DNA of 8,493 bases from an uncultured Oscillospiraceae bacterium. GTDB taxonomy: Bacteria; Bacillota_A; Clostridia; Oscillospirales; Acutalibacteraceae. A program made the position numbers and the translations under genes. The stretch lies in NCBI GenBank assembly GCA_905211185.1, contig CAJLZR010000029.1:1-8493 (forward strand). Direction: 5' to 3'. The notes beneath the pieces were generated by a model, which was not told where the DNA came from, searched no databases, and saw only the letters and a list, made by a program, of their open reading frames with translations. How positions within the stretch are numbered: position 1 is the stretch's first letter; each line of letters opens with the position of its first letter. This document shows positions 1-6,682 of the stretch, piece by piece.

Positions 1-410
1 GTTATTGCCGCCGTAGACGATGAAACACTGACTGCAACGGTCATAATATAATCGATTACCAAACATGTAGCAGCGAGCAGTGATGCTTTTTTACCAAAAT
101 TTTCCTTTGCAACGACATAGGCTCCTCCGCCGTTTGGATAGTGGTTAATTATTTGTGAGTATGAAAAAACCAAAATCAAAAGCAAAAGGATAATGGGAAC
201 GCTTACCAATCCCACATAATTAACCGCAAGAAGTCCCAAAGCCGGCACAAGCGCCATTAATATTTCTTCAACAGCATAAGCAACGGAAGAAACGGCATCG
301 CTTGCCATAATAGGTAGGCCCCAAAATCTTGAAAGTTTTTCACTTTGAAGTTGCTCGTCTCTTAGTGCTGAACCTAACAATATCTTTTTAAAATGCTTAA
401 AATCTATCAC
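1..410 (-). CDS. kimA: KimA-like APC-family potassium importer, N-terminal part (runs off left edge)
   Basis: This is the first 136 residues of a membrane transporter resembling KimA (YdaO) of Bacillus, a high-affinity K+/H+ symporter of the APC superfamily in the cytoplasmic membrane. Visible signatures are SDAVSSVAYAVEEI (residues 37-50) in the first transmembrane helix, a hydrophobic second helix (about 64-85), the conserved YPNGGGAYVVAKENFG (91-106), and DYIMTVAVSVS (120-130) opening the next helix. The short cytoplasmic lead with the SALRDEQ stretch is also typical of the family. I start it at GTG (410-408) because AAGAAGGG lies 7 bases upstream (425-418); a TTG two codons earlier is too close to that site. 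The rest of the protein, including the cytoplasmic C-terminal domain that binds c-di-AMP in characterised members, lies beyond the edge. General amino-acid permease is the alternative, but the motif match to the KimA/YdaO branch is close. Confidence 0.8.
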   Translation of the reverse strand, partial: MIDFKHFKKILLGSALRDEQLQSEKLSRFWGLPIMASDAVSSVAYAVEEILMALVPALGLLAVNYVGLVSVPIILLLLILVFSYSQIINHYPNGGGAYVVAKENFGKKASLLAATCLVIDYIMTVAVSVSSSTAAI

Positions 411-646
411 AATCAATCCCTTCTTACCATATATTTTTTAAAAATTACGTTTCAGAGACAATACTATCACAAAATCGGCAAAATACAAGATGTTTTTACA
501 TGTTTTATAACCTAAAAAAATAAATTAACATTATTTAGCTATCAATCGTATTTTATTTTTAAAAATAAGGTTTCTTTTTTATTATACGCAAACAACTATA
601 AATACACGGTATAAAATAGTGGCTTTCTTATATTAAATTTAAAAGT

Positions 647-877
647 TTAAGTACCACCATTGCTTTTTAAATTTTCTCTAAGCGCTAAAATTTCTTTTTT
701 TCTTGCGCAAGTTGCATCATAATCAAACTCTATATGGCCATCATGATTAACGTAGACAACATCGCCTTCTCTTACTTTTCCGGCTACGTTTTGGATACTA
801 AAAATAACCTCTTCACCGCTTGAATTTTCACAAATAACATTATTTTCACTTATTCTATCGACAAATAAATATTCCAA
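647..877 (-). CDS. Small DUF3006-type protein
   Basis: This 76-residue soluble protein of unknown function fits the DUF3006 pattern: an N-terminal beta-rich half opening with a V/I-D-R-I/F motif (VDRI, 6-9), a central G-D-V-V/L turn (REGDVVYV, 36-43), then an acidic stretch and a charged helix (about 53-73, KKEILALRENL) at the C-terminus. Family members are small proteins commonly encoded next to ComEC-like metallo-beta-lactamase-fold hydrolases; no biochemical role is known to me. Here it follows exactly such a gene with a 37-base gap, so co-transcription is likely. The start is TTG (877-875), supported by GGAG 8 bases upstream; there is no ATG near it. No clear terminator follows its stop codon. 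Confidence 0.75.
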   Translation of the reverse strand: MEYLFVDRISENNVICENSSGEEVIFSIQNVAGKVREGDVVYVNHDGHIEFDYDATCARKKEILALRENLKSNGGT

Positions 878-914
878 ATTAACTACTCCACAATTTAATT
901 CATCATATAAAAAA

Positions 915-2015
915 TTATTTTTCTGTTTCCACTTTTATAGTTTTACCGTCTGTTAAAAATATAATATTACCGCGCTCATAAGTTTTATAAATTTTATCGC
1001 AGCATTTTTCCAAACGCTCCAATGTGTGCCAACGCCAGCCGGACGGAATATAGGGCTTACTTTTTTCTATCGTGGAAATAACGGCATAATCCGGATTTAC
1101 GCATTCCAAAAACTTTTTGGTGCTAGAAGTATTACTGCCATGGTGCCCCACCTTTAAAACGTCCGATTTAAGCACATTTTGCGGTTCTTCGTTATTTTCT
1201 GCCCAAGTTTTTGAGTTTTCTATCCCTTTACGGTTTGTTTTCAAATTTTCGTTTGCTTTACCAAGATTAAATTTACTCAGCCCATAGTGCTTGATAATAT
1301 CGTTTTCTTCCGCTTTGCTTGCATCGCCCGTAAATAAAAAGCTGACATCTTTATAAGTTATTTTCATAACTATAGAATTATCGTTCATATTCTCTTTATT
1401 TGCACGAACGGGGCCAAGTATATCTATTTTCAAATCACCGATTTTAAAACTCTTGCCCACTGATACGGATTCTACGGGGACTTGCTTTTCGATAAGAGCT
1501 TTTAACATATTTTCATAAGTGCGGGTTATGGGAATTATACTTTTCGGAATATCGGCTTCTATAAATTTATCCACTTTAAACTCTCTTATAACTCCGGCCA
1601 TTTGCCCTATATGATCTCTGTGCGGGTGGCTCATAACCACAAGATCAAGCTTTTCTACTTTTTGCCGTTGTAAATACTCCCCAACGGCGCCCGCAGGCTC
1701 TAAATCGGCAGCGTCAATTAAAATATTAACATCTTTGCATTTTATATACGCACAATCTGCCTTACCTACATTTATAAAGTGCACACACATATCATCATCA
1801 TATATTTTGGGAGAAACATTTGCATTTATGTCGTCTACCACTTCTGCAGGTTTCCCGCTAACGCCGCCCAAAAACGCATAGTCCGAAAAATCCATGCTGC
1901 TGAAAATTGACTTTTGAAATGCATTAAAACCGATAAACAAGCCAAAAATAGCGGCACCGATTAAAAAAGTTATACACCATGATTTCCTGATTTTTTTACC
2001 AAATAATTTAAGCAC
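915..2015 (-). CDS. Membrane-anchored ComEC/Rec2-type metallo-beta-lactamase-fold hydrolase
   Basis: This 366-residue protein has a short basic N-terminus, one transmembrane segment (about 13-33, CITFLIGAAIFGLFIG), a linker, then a metallo-beta-lactamase fold like the C-terminal domain of the competence protein ComEC. By topology the catalytic domain should face outward. Visible parts: the opening strand HFINVGKADCAYI (79-91); the metal motif SHPHRDH (129-135); NDNSIV (211-216), the N-x-S motif of this subfamily; FTGDA (228-232); and the late metal ligand motif KVGHHGSNTSS (288-298). The substrate is unknown; phosphodiester bonds in external DNA are the usual suggestion for the family. About 30 more residues than I expect lie between FTGD and HHGS. 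I start it at GTG 2015, which has AAGAGGT 6 bases upstream; an in-frame ATG at 2057 has no ribosome site. It follows spoIIIE and precedes the DUF3006-type gene. Confidence 0.85.
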   Translation of the reverse strand: MLKLFGKKIRKSWCITFLIGAAIFGLFIGFNAFQKSIFSSMDFSDYAFLGGVSGKPAEVVDDINANVSPKIYDDDMCVHFINVGKADCAYIKCKDVNILIDAADLEPAGAVGEYLQRQKVEKLDLVVMSHPHRDHIGQMAGVIREFKVDKFIEADIPKSIIPITRTYENMLKALIEKQVPVESVSVGKSFKIGDLKIDILGPVRANKENMNDNSIVMKITYKDVSFLFTGDASKAEENDIIKHYGLSKFNLGKANENLKTNRKGIENSKTWAENNEEPQNVLKSDVLKVGHHGSNTSSTKKFLECVNPDYAVISTIEKSKPYIPSGWRWHTLERLEKCCDKIYKTYERGNIIFLTDGKTIKVETEK

Positions 2016-2084
2016 AAAAATACCTCTTATAATAAAATTAGTAAACAAAATAAACATATTTTAAAATTTAGATCACGGATAAAA

Positions 2085-2112
2085 AATAGTACCTTTTTTA
2101 ATTATTACTATT
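2085..2112 (-). terminator. Weak AT-only hairpin after spoIIIE (possible attenuator)
   Basis: On the minus strand AATAGTA pairs with TACTATT across a 14-base A-rich loop, followed by a short run of T. It overlaps the spoIIIE stop codon and sits in the 92-base gap before the metallo-beta-lactamase-fold gene. The stem has only one G-C pair, so it can at best trim read-through; it does not by itself argue against an operon. Confidence 0.25.
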
Positions 2113-4456
2113 GTTTATTCATATTCATTTCCATAAACTGCTGATAGGTTATAAGCACTTGCCGTGGTTTGGAGCCTTCATGCGGCCCGATTATTCCCAT
2201 TTGTTCCATTTCGTCTATAAGCCTCCCTGCTCTTGCATATCCAACGCGAAGTCTTCTTTGCAAAAGGGAGGTTGAAGCCTGTCCCGCTTCAATTATGCAC
2301 TTGATAGCCTCATTCATAACAGGGTCTGCTGTGCTCTCGGCAGAATTTGCACCGTTTTCCTTAGGACCGTCCGTTATGGCATTTTTTTCTATTTCTGCCG
2401 CAACAGCGCTATCGTAAGATGTTTCTTGCGATTTTTTTAGAAACTCTATAATTCCCTCAATCTCTCTATCTGTAACGTAGCACCCTTGAACTCTTATAGG
2501 TTTTGGCGAACCAACAGGCGAAAAAAGCATATCTCCGCGGCCCAAAAGCTTTTCCGCTCCGCTCATATCGAGTATTGTGCGTGAATCTATCTGGGAAGAA
2601 ACCGCCAAAGCTATACGGCTTGGAATATTTGCCTTAATTATACCCGTAATAACATCAACCGAGGGTCTTTGGGTTGCAATAACCAAATGCATTCCCGCAG
2701 CTCTTGCCATTTGCGCAAGACGGCAAATATAATCTTCAACTTCATTTGGCGCCGCCATCATTAAGTCCGAAAGCTCATCTATTATAATTACGATTTGAGG
2801 CATTTTTTCGAGTACTTCCCCATCTTTATCAACCATTCCGGGACAGCGAGTTACATAATCATTAAAAGATTCTAAATCCCTTACGTTGTTTTCAGCAAAT
2901 TTTTTATAGCGGTTTAGCATTTCATTAACAGCCCAATTAAGCGCCCCGGCAGCCTTACGGGGATCGGTAACAACAGGTACCAAAAGATGAGGTATTCCGT
3001 TATAAATACCAAGCTCCACAACTTTTGGGTCTATCATCAAAAGCTTAACTTCATCGGGTTTTGCGTTATAAAGTATGCTAATTATAAATGAGTTAATACA
3101 AACCGATTTTCCCGAACCTGTTGAACCTGCGATAAGCAAATGCGGCATTTTGGCTAAGTCTGCTGTCATAATCTCGCCCGAGATATCTCGGCCAAGCACA
3201 ACGGTCAGCTTGCTTTTAGACGACTTAAACTTTGAAGAAGATATGAGCTCACGCATTTTTACAACACTTACAACTTTATTCGGAATCTCTACTCCAACCG
3301 CCGCTTTCCCCGGTATGGGAGCTTCTATCCTAACGCCCGATGATGCTAAATTTAATGCAATATCATCGGATAGGTTCGTAATTTTACTTATTTTAACCCC
3401 CGAAGCAGGCTGAAGCTCATATCTCGTAACCGCAGGACCACGGCTGATATCAATTATTTTTGTTTGAACATTAAAGCTTTTTAAAACATCAACCAGCATC
3501 TTGCCGTTGTTATTAAGTTCTGCCGTAATATCACGGTTATTCGGCGTCTCTGATTTTTGCAGTAAATCAATAGGCGGAAATTTATACTCAACATCTTTTT
3601 TTTCGGCACTACTTTTTTGAACAGAAAATTCATTGATACCCTCAACCGAAGTATCCATTTTTTTGGCAGCATCATTTTCAGCTCCAATTTTTGCGCCGCT
3701 TTCTGAATTAATCTTGTTTATAAATTTTTCTGTAACTTTTGATATATCATCTATATCTTGTTCTTTTTCATCTTCGTTATTACTGGATTTAGTAGGTTTT
3801 GACGCTCTTTCTTTGCCGATATCTATATCAATATCCAAATTTTTTCTGCTCTTTATTTCTGCGCCCTTATCCTCAATTTTATGTTTTATAATCTTTGCAG
3901 GTTTTGAAAATGCTCGGAAAAGCTCCACCAAAGTAGTACCCGTTATAAACATAACCAACACAAACAGCAGTATTATGTTTGTTATACGTGCTCCTGCCAT
4001 TCCAAATGCCCATATCATAGGCGCTCCTATTAATGCGCCAAAAAGTCCGGAATTTTTGCTTAGCTCTCCTTTTGTATATTGCGTAATTATGTACTCAAAC
4101 CAATTTATGTTTTGCATACTTTCAATTTTTGAAGAGAAAACAAAGAACAAGGAACATGCAAAAATTATCGTAACAAGCGCCATGCATATCTTTAATTTTA
4201 AGTTTGCAACGTTTTTTCCAAAAGCTTCCAAAACAGAAATACACACAAGTAGTATCGGCAAGAGAACAGAGCAAACGCCAAACAAACCGAATATAAAATT
4301 ATGAAACCAAAGCCAAATATTTTCGCCCGGTACAATCACTAAAAAAAACAGAAGCATCCCCAGCCCAAACAAAATAAGCGATCCGATTGCGCTTTGCGGG
4401 GATTTGCTTTTTGATTTTGAATTTGTTTTTGATTTATAAGTTACCTTTTTAGGCAT
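2108..4456 (-). CDS. spoIIIE: DNA translocase SpoIIIE/FtsK
   Basis: This is a 782-residue, full-length hexameric DNA pump that moves chromosome DNA through a closing septum (into the forespore in the SpoIIIE setting) or clears it in division. Domain order: a Lys/Ser-rich N-terminus (1-20); about four membrane segments (about 23-43, 50-78, 88-108, 136-176); a charged low-complexity linker (about 184-300); the alpha domain (about 305-400); the beta RecA-like motor with Walker A GSTGSGKS (444-451) and Walker B IVIIIDE (555-561); the ATQRP motif (594-598); and a C-terminal winged-helix gamma domain (about 712-775, [20 protein letters not shown]) that reads oriented octamers in family members. The ATG at 4456 has a strong GGAGG 6 bases upstream. 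TepA lies upstream, as in Bacillus, but with a UppP-like gene between them. SpoIIIE and FtsK cannot be told apart with certainty from sequence alone; the neighbour favours SpoIIIE. Confidence 0.95.
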   Translation of the reverse strand: MPKKVTYKSKTNSKSKSKSPQSAIGSLILFGLGMLLFFLVIVPGENIWLWFHNFIFGLFGVCSVLLPILLVCISVLEAFGKNVANLKLKICMALVTIIFACSLFFVFSSKIESMQNINWFEYIITQYTKGELSKNSGLFGALIGAPMIWAFGMAGARITNIILLFVLVMFITGTTLVELFRAFSKPAKIIKHKIEDKGAEIKSRKNLDIDIDIGKERASKPTKSSNNEDEKEQDIDDISKVTEKFINKINSESGAKIGAENDAAKKMDTSVEGINEFSVQKSSAEKKDVEYKFPPIDLLQKSETPNNRDITAELNNNGKMLVDVLKSFNVQTKIIDISRGPAVTRYELQPASGVKISKITNLSDDIALNLASSGVRIEAPIPGKAAVGVEIPNKVVSVVKMRELISSSKFKSSKSKLTVVLGRDISGEIMTADLAKMPHLLIAGSTGSGKSVCINSFIISILYNAKPDEVKLLMIDPKVVELGIYNGIPHLLVPVVTDPRKAAGALNWAVNEMLNRYKKFAENNVRDLESFNDYVTRCPGMVDKDGEVLEKMPQIVIIIDELSDLMMAAPNEVEDYICRLAQMARAAGMHLVIATQRPSVDVITGIIKANIPSRIALAVSSQIDSRTILDMSGAEKLLGRGDMLFSPVGSPKPIRVQGCYVTDREIEGIIEFLKKSQETSYDSAVAAEIEKNAITDGPKENGANSAESTADPVMNEAIKCIIEAGQASTSLLQRRLRVGYARAGRLIDEMEQMGIIGPHEGSKPRQVLITYQQFMEMNMNKQ

Positions 4457-4497
4457 ATGCTACCTCCGACATTCTTTTTTCTTGTAATTAGATTTTT

Positions 4498-5175
4498 CTA
4501 TAAAACCGTACCCTGAAAAATATGGATACCATATATCCGTTCAAAAATACCGATTGCAAGCGTAATTATTCCCAAAACAACAGTATAAATCGAAAAAATC
4601 ATTATTTTATTTTTTTGAACCATTTTATTAAAAATACCAATAAATAAAAATCCAAAAATAGCAGCAAATAAAATTCCAACACAAACAGCGGTTGCGTCTA
4701 CATTATGTATAATATCGGTAAATTTTGAAAAAAACAAAAATTCCGAAACCAATTTTAAAATAATAAGAGGTATGCCGAGCAAAAACGAATAATTAAGGGA
4801 AACTTTTTTATTAATGCCTCTTATAATTCCAATAGCAAAAACCGCTCCAATGTGAGAAATTCCCGGAAAAATCAAAGCCGTAAACTGCATTACTCCGCAC
4901 CAAACGGCGTCCATAAGAGTAAGTCTCATTCTTCCGTCCCAACGTTTAACCATATTGTCAGCCGTTTTGTAGGTATATTTAAATTTATCGCTCTTAAAAC
5001 TATCCACTCCAAGCTTTAGCAAAAAACTATTTATTAAAAACGATATTCCCAGCAAAATCATATTATCTGTGGCCCAAAATTCACGAGCAACACCAAAAAC
5101 ATTCCTGCCGCTCCCGGGAACAGGAACAAAAACCAGTAGTAACGGCATTAAACCAACGACAAGGGTTATCAACAT
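4498..5175 (-). CDS. uppP: UppP-like membrane protein, C-terminal part of a split gene
   Basis: This 225-residue polytopic membrane protein matches the C-terminal two thirds of undecaprenyl-diphosphatase (UppP/BacA, PF02673), which recycles the lipid carrier of cell-wall synthesis. The recognisable core is DAVWCGVMQFTALIFPGISHIG (within 89-110), aligned to the second family motif normally read PGTSRSG, followed by SFLLGIPLI (130-138) and several hydrophobic helices to the end. The Arg of the second motif, needed for phosphate binding, is His108 here, and the next Ser is Ile. It has no good ribosome site (only GAGAAAAG, far upstream); its ATG overlaps the stop of the upstream fragment as ATGTTGA. 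Translation would therefore depend on coupling or on a frameshift. It lies 41 bases before spoIIIE. This is either half of a broken gene or a divergent two-piece protein; I lean to a single frameshifted or decaying gene. Confidence 0.7.
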   Translation of the reverse strand: MLITLVVGLMPLLLVFVPVPGSGRNVFGVAREFWATDNMILLGISFLINSFLLKLGVDSFKSDKFKYTYKTADNMVKRWDGRMRLTLMDAVWCGVMQFTALIFPGISHIGAVFAIGIIRGINKKVSLNYSFLLGIPLIILKLVSEFLFFSKFTDIIHNVDATAVCVGILFAAIFGFLFIGIFNKMVQKNKIMIFSIYTVVLGIITLAIGIFERIYGIHIFQGTVL

Positions 5176-5498
5176 GTTTTGGCTTTTCTCACATCAGTAA
5201 TTACAGGCACATGGCTTTTTGCAGCGGTTCTTTTGCTCACCGTTCTTATTTTGATCTTTTCTGCAGGGAGTGTGGTTTTGTCCGGAAAAAAAGCCGTTAT
5301 CAAACTCCATATTTCCTTATGATACGCAATTATCACAGCAATTAGAACGCCTATATATAAAAAAGAAAGAACCATACGGAAATTTTCACCTTGCCCAAAT
5401 ATATGTTCCATTAAAAGAGTATGCCCCGTACCCGAAATAGGCAAACTTTCCGTTATCCCCAAAGCTACTGCGCCAATAATATATTTTAGAAATTCCAT
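5169..5498 (-). CDS. uppP: UppP-like membrane protein, N-terminal part of a split gene
   Basis: This 109-residue fragment carries the first motif of undecaprenyl-diphosphatase: GITESLPISGTGH (14-26), compared with the usual EGLTEFLPISSTGH. Glu17 and His26 match E. coli Glu21 and His30, but the upstream Glu (E. coli Glu17) is Leu13 and the catalytic Ser (E. coli Ser27) is Gly23. A hydrophobic helix follows (about 42-58), then a long basic hydrophilic loop (about 70-107) before the frame ends. The next frame, shifted by -1, continues straight into the expected next membrane helix, so the two pieces were once one protein of roughly 330 residues, longer than the usual 260-290. The A-rich stretch GAAAAGCCAAAAC (5192-5176) just before the overlap is the likely site of a one-base loss. 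The ATG at 5498 has CGGGAG about 10 bases upstream. It is the first gene after the tepA terminator. Confidence 0.7.
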   Translation of the reverse strand: MEFLKYIIGAVALGITESLPISGTGHTLLMEHIFGQGENFRMVLSFLYIGVLIAVIIAYHKEIWSLITAFFPDKTTLPAEKIKIRTVSKRTAAKSHVPVITDVRKAKTC

Positions 5499-5527
5499 TA
5501 TTTATATACTCCCGATTGCCTTTTATT

Positions 5528-5557
5528 TATAAACTTACTAACAATCAATTATATCAA
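5528..5557 (-). promoter_or_regulatory. Candidate promoter for the uppP-like/spoIIIE unit
   Basis: On the minus strand TTGATA (5557-5552) and TTTATA (5533-5528) are separated by 18 bases, placed just after the tepA terminator and about 30 bases before the UppP-like start. A TATAAT also occurs nearby (5554-5549) but lacks a -35 partner. The region is very AT-rich, so chance matches are likely. Position is the main support. Confidence 0.35.
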
Positions 5558-5583
5558 AAACTAATTTATTTTTAAATAACAAA

Positions 5584-5614
5584 TGGTATCCGAACAAAAT
5601 ACATTCAGATACCA
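5584..5614 (-). terminator. Rho-independent terminator of tepA
   Basis: On the minus strand TGGTATCTGAA pairs with TTCGGATACCA (11 base pairs with one G-U) around a 9-base loop, followed by the T-rich tail TTTGTTATTT. It lies 36 bases after the tepA stop codon. On the plus strand the same repeat is followed by ATTTTT but has an A-C mismatch, and no plus-strand gene feeds it. Confidence 0.75.
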
Positions 5615-5650
5615 ATTTTTAACAGTTTCTAAAAATTATTTTTTATTTAA

Positions 5651-6376
5651 TTATTTTTTCTTTCGCTTTTTTATATGAGAATAAAGGCATGAAATAGCTT
5701 CCGAAAGAGTCCCCACGTTATCTATTATCCCCTCTTTTACTGCCTCCTCACCTTCCACAACGGAGCCTACGTCCAAGGCAAGCTCCTGGGTATTCATACA
5801 AAGTTCATAAAAACGCTTTTCGGAAATTTTGGAATTTGCAACCACAAAATTAGCTATCCTTTGTTGCATTTTTTTAAAATACTCGAATGATTGCCGCACC
5901 CCCACTATCATCCCGTCGCTCCTAACGGGATGCACAGTCATGGTTGCCGAACGCGCTATAAAAGATTCATTTGTACACACCGCCCGCGGAACTCCTATCG
6001 AGTGCCCACCGCCTATAACCATGGAAACGGAGGGCTTACTCATGCCGGAAATAAGTTCCGCAATTGCAAGACCTGCCTCGATATCACCGCCGACCGTATT
6101 AAGCAATAAAAGCAGCCCTTCGATTTCCGGATCCTCTTCTATTGCCACAAGCTCAGGAATCACGTGCTCATATTTTGTGGTCTTATTTTCTTCTGGTAAA
6201 TATGTGTGCCCCTCAATCTGACCTATTATGGTCAAACAGTAAATCTTTCCTTTTTTGGAAGAAGTTATAACCGAACCGATATTTTGAATTCTTTCATACT
6301 GCTTTTCGCTACCCGTCGGAGCTGATTCGGTTATTGGTTTTTGAGATTTTTTCTCATTAATTTTAATACTGTCCAT
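5651..6376 (-). CDS. tepA: ClpP-fold protease TepA (translocation-enhancing protein)
   Basis: This 241-residue cytoplasmic serine protease of the ClpP/crotonase fold closely resembles Bacillus TepA. Family knowledge ties TepA to pre-protein export and to degradation of small acid-soluble proteins in spore outgrowth. A variable, charged N-terminus (1-40) precedes the core ITIIGQIEGH-like segment (49-57). GLLLLLNTVGGDIEAGLA (87-104) follows, then the nucleophile in GGGHSIG (Ser126), the catalytic His in MTVHP (His149) and an Asp in ALDVG (Asp202). The triad looks intact, and the tail is a run of Lys/Arg (236-241). The start is uncertain. I choose ATG 6376 with AGAGAGGA 12 bases upstream; ATG 6388 sits right against that site, and TTG 6421 would add 15 residues without a good ribosome site. 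Its terminator follows, so it is probably transcribed alone. It sits upstream of spoIIIE as in Bacillus. Confidence 0.93.
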   Translation of the reverse strand: MDSIKINEKKSQKPITESAPTGSEKQYERIQNIGSVITSSKKGKIYCLTIIGQIEGHTYLPEENKTTKYEHVIPELVAIEEDPEIEGLLLLLNTVGGDIEAGLAIAELISGMSKPSVSMVIGGGHSIGVPRAVCTNESFIARSATMTVHPVRSDGMIVGVRQSFEYFKKMQQRIANFVVANSKISEKRFYELCMNTQELALDVGSVVEGEEAVKEGIIDNVGTLSEAISCLYSHIKKRKKK

Positions 6377-6443
6377 AGCTTTAAACATTCCTCTCTTTTT
6401 ACTCAAGAATATTATTTCCAAAAATTAAATTTTTATTTTTGAA

Positions 6444-6471
6444 AATATATAAACATCAAAAATCTTGACAA
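6444..6471 (-). promoter_or_regulatory. Promoter for tepA
   Basis: On the minus strand TTGTCA (6471-6466) and TATATT (6449-6444) are spaced by 16 bases, giving a vegetative-type promoter about 60-70 bases before the tepA start. Its -35 box overlaps the -35 box of the opposite promoter almost completely. Confidence 0.5.
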
Positions 6472-6492
6472 TATCACGTTTTTTATTAAAAT
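6465..6492 (+). promoter_or_regulatory. Promoter for the alanine-dehydrogenase-like gene
   Basis: A perfect TTGACA (6465-6470) is followed after 16 bases by TAAAAT (6487-6492), a good sigma-A-type promoter. Transcription would begin near 6500, leaving a leader of about 180 bases before the start codon at 6683. Confidence 0.6.
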
Positions 6493-6561
6493 AATAGTAA
6501 AATCATTTGTAAGCAGCAAAAAACTATTACATGATTTCTAATTTTAAAAAAATATATAAAA

Positions 6562-6588
6562 GTCGGTATTGTTATGCGTATTGCCGGC
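6562..6588 (+). other. Hairpin in the long leader of the alanine-dehydrogenase-like gene
   Basis: GTCGGTA pairs with TGCCGGC (7 base pairs, two of them G-U) around a 13-base loop, inside the only GC-richer island of this leader (about 6562-6608). No run of T follows, so it is not a terminator. It matches no riboswitch I recognise. The palindrome TTGCCGGCAA (6581-6590) could equally be a protein binding site. Confidence 0.3.
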
Positions 6589-6682
6589 AAACCTTTGCGT
6601 TCCCGCACATAAATTTTATATGTACCAAATAAGAACAACTACCCAAATACATAAATAATTTTAAAAAAGGAGCACAGCTGCA

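Noticed and set aside
553..568. Perfect palindrome TTATTTTTAAAAATAA as a terminator or operator
   Set aside because: All A/T with no loop and no T tail in a region of nearly pure A/T; easily chance.
2016..2057. Upstream ATG start for the metallo-beta-lactamase-fold gene
   Set aside because: No ribosome site precedes it, whereas the GTG at 2015 has AAGAGGT at good spacing and puts the membrane anchor near the N-terminus.
3075..3413. Plus-strand open frame of 112 codons within spoIIIE
   Set aside because: Antisense to the conserved ATPase motor; composition and position fit a shadow.
3633..4304. Plus-strand open frame of 223 codons
   Set aside because: It lies antisense to the membrane and linker part of spoIIIE, has no recognisable domain, and is explained by the codon bias of the real gene.
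5169..5200. Classical programmed -1 frameshift heptamer
   Set aside because: The A-rich runs are not in the X XXY YYZ register of the zero frame and I see no downstream stem, so a programmed slip is less likely than a one-base loss or simple coupling.
5829..6221. Plus-strand open frames inside tepA, including one from 5891
   Set aside because: Antisense shadows of a well-conserved protease gene, with no ribosome site and no family resemblance.
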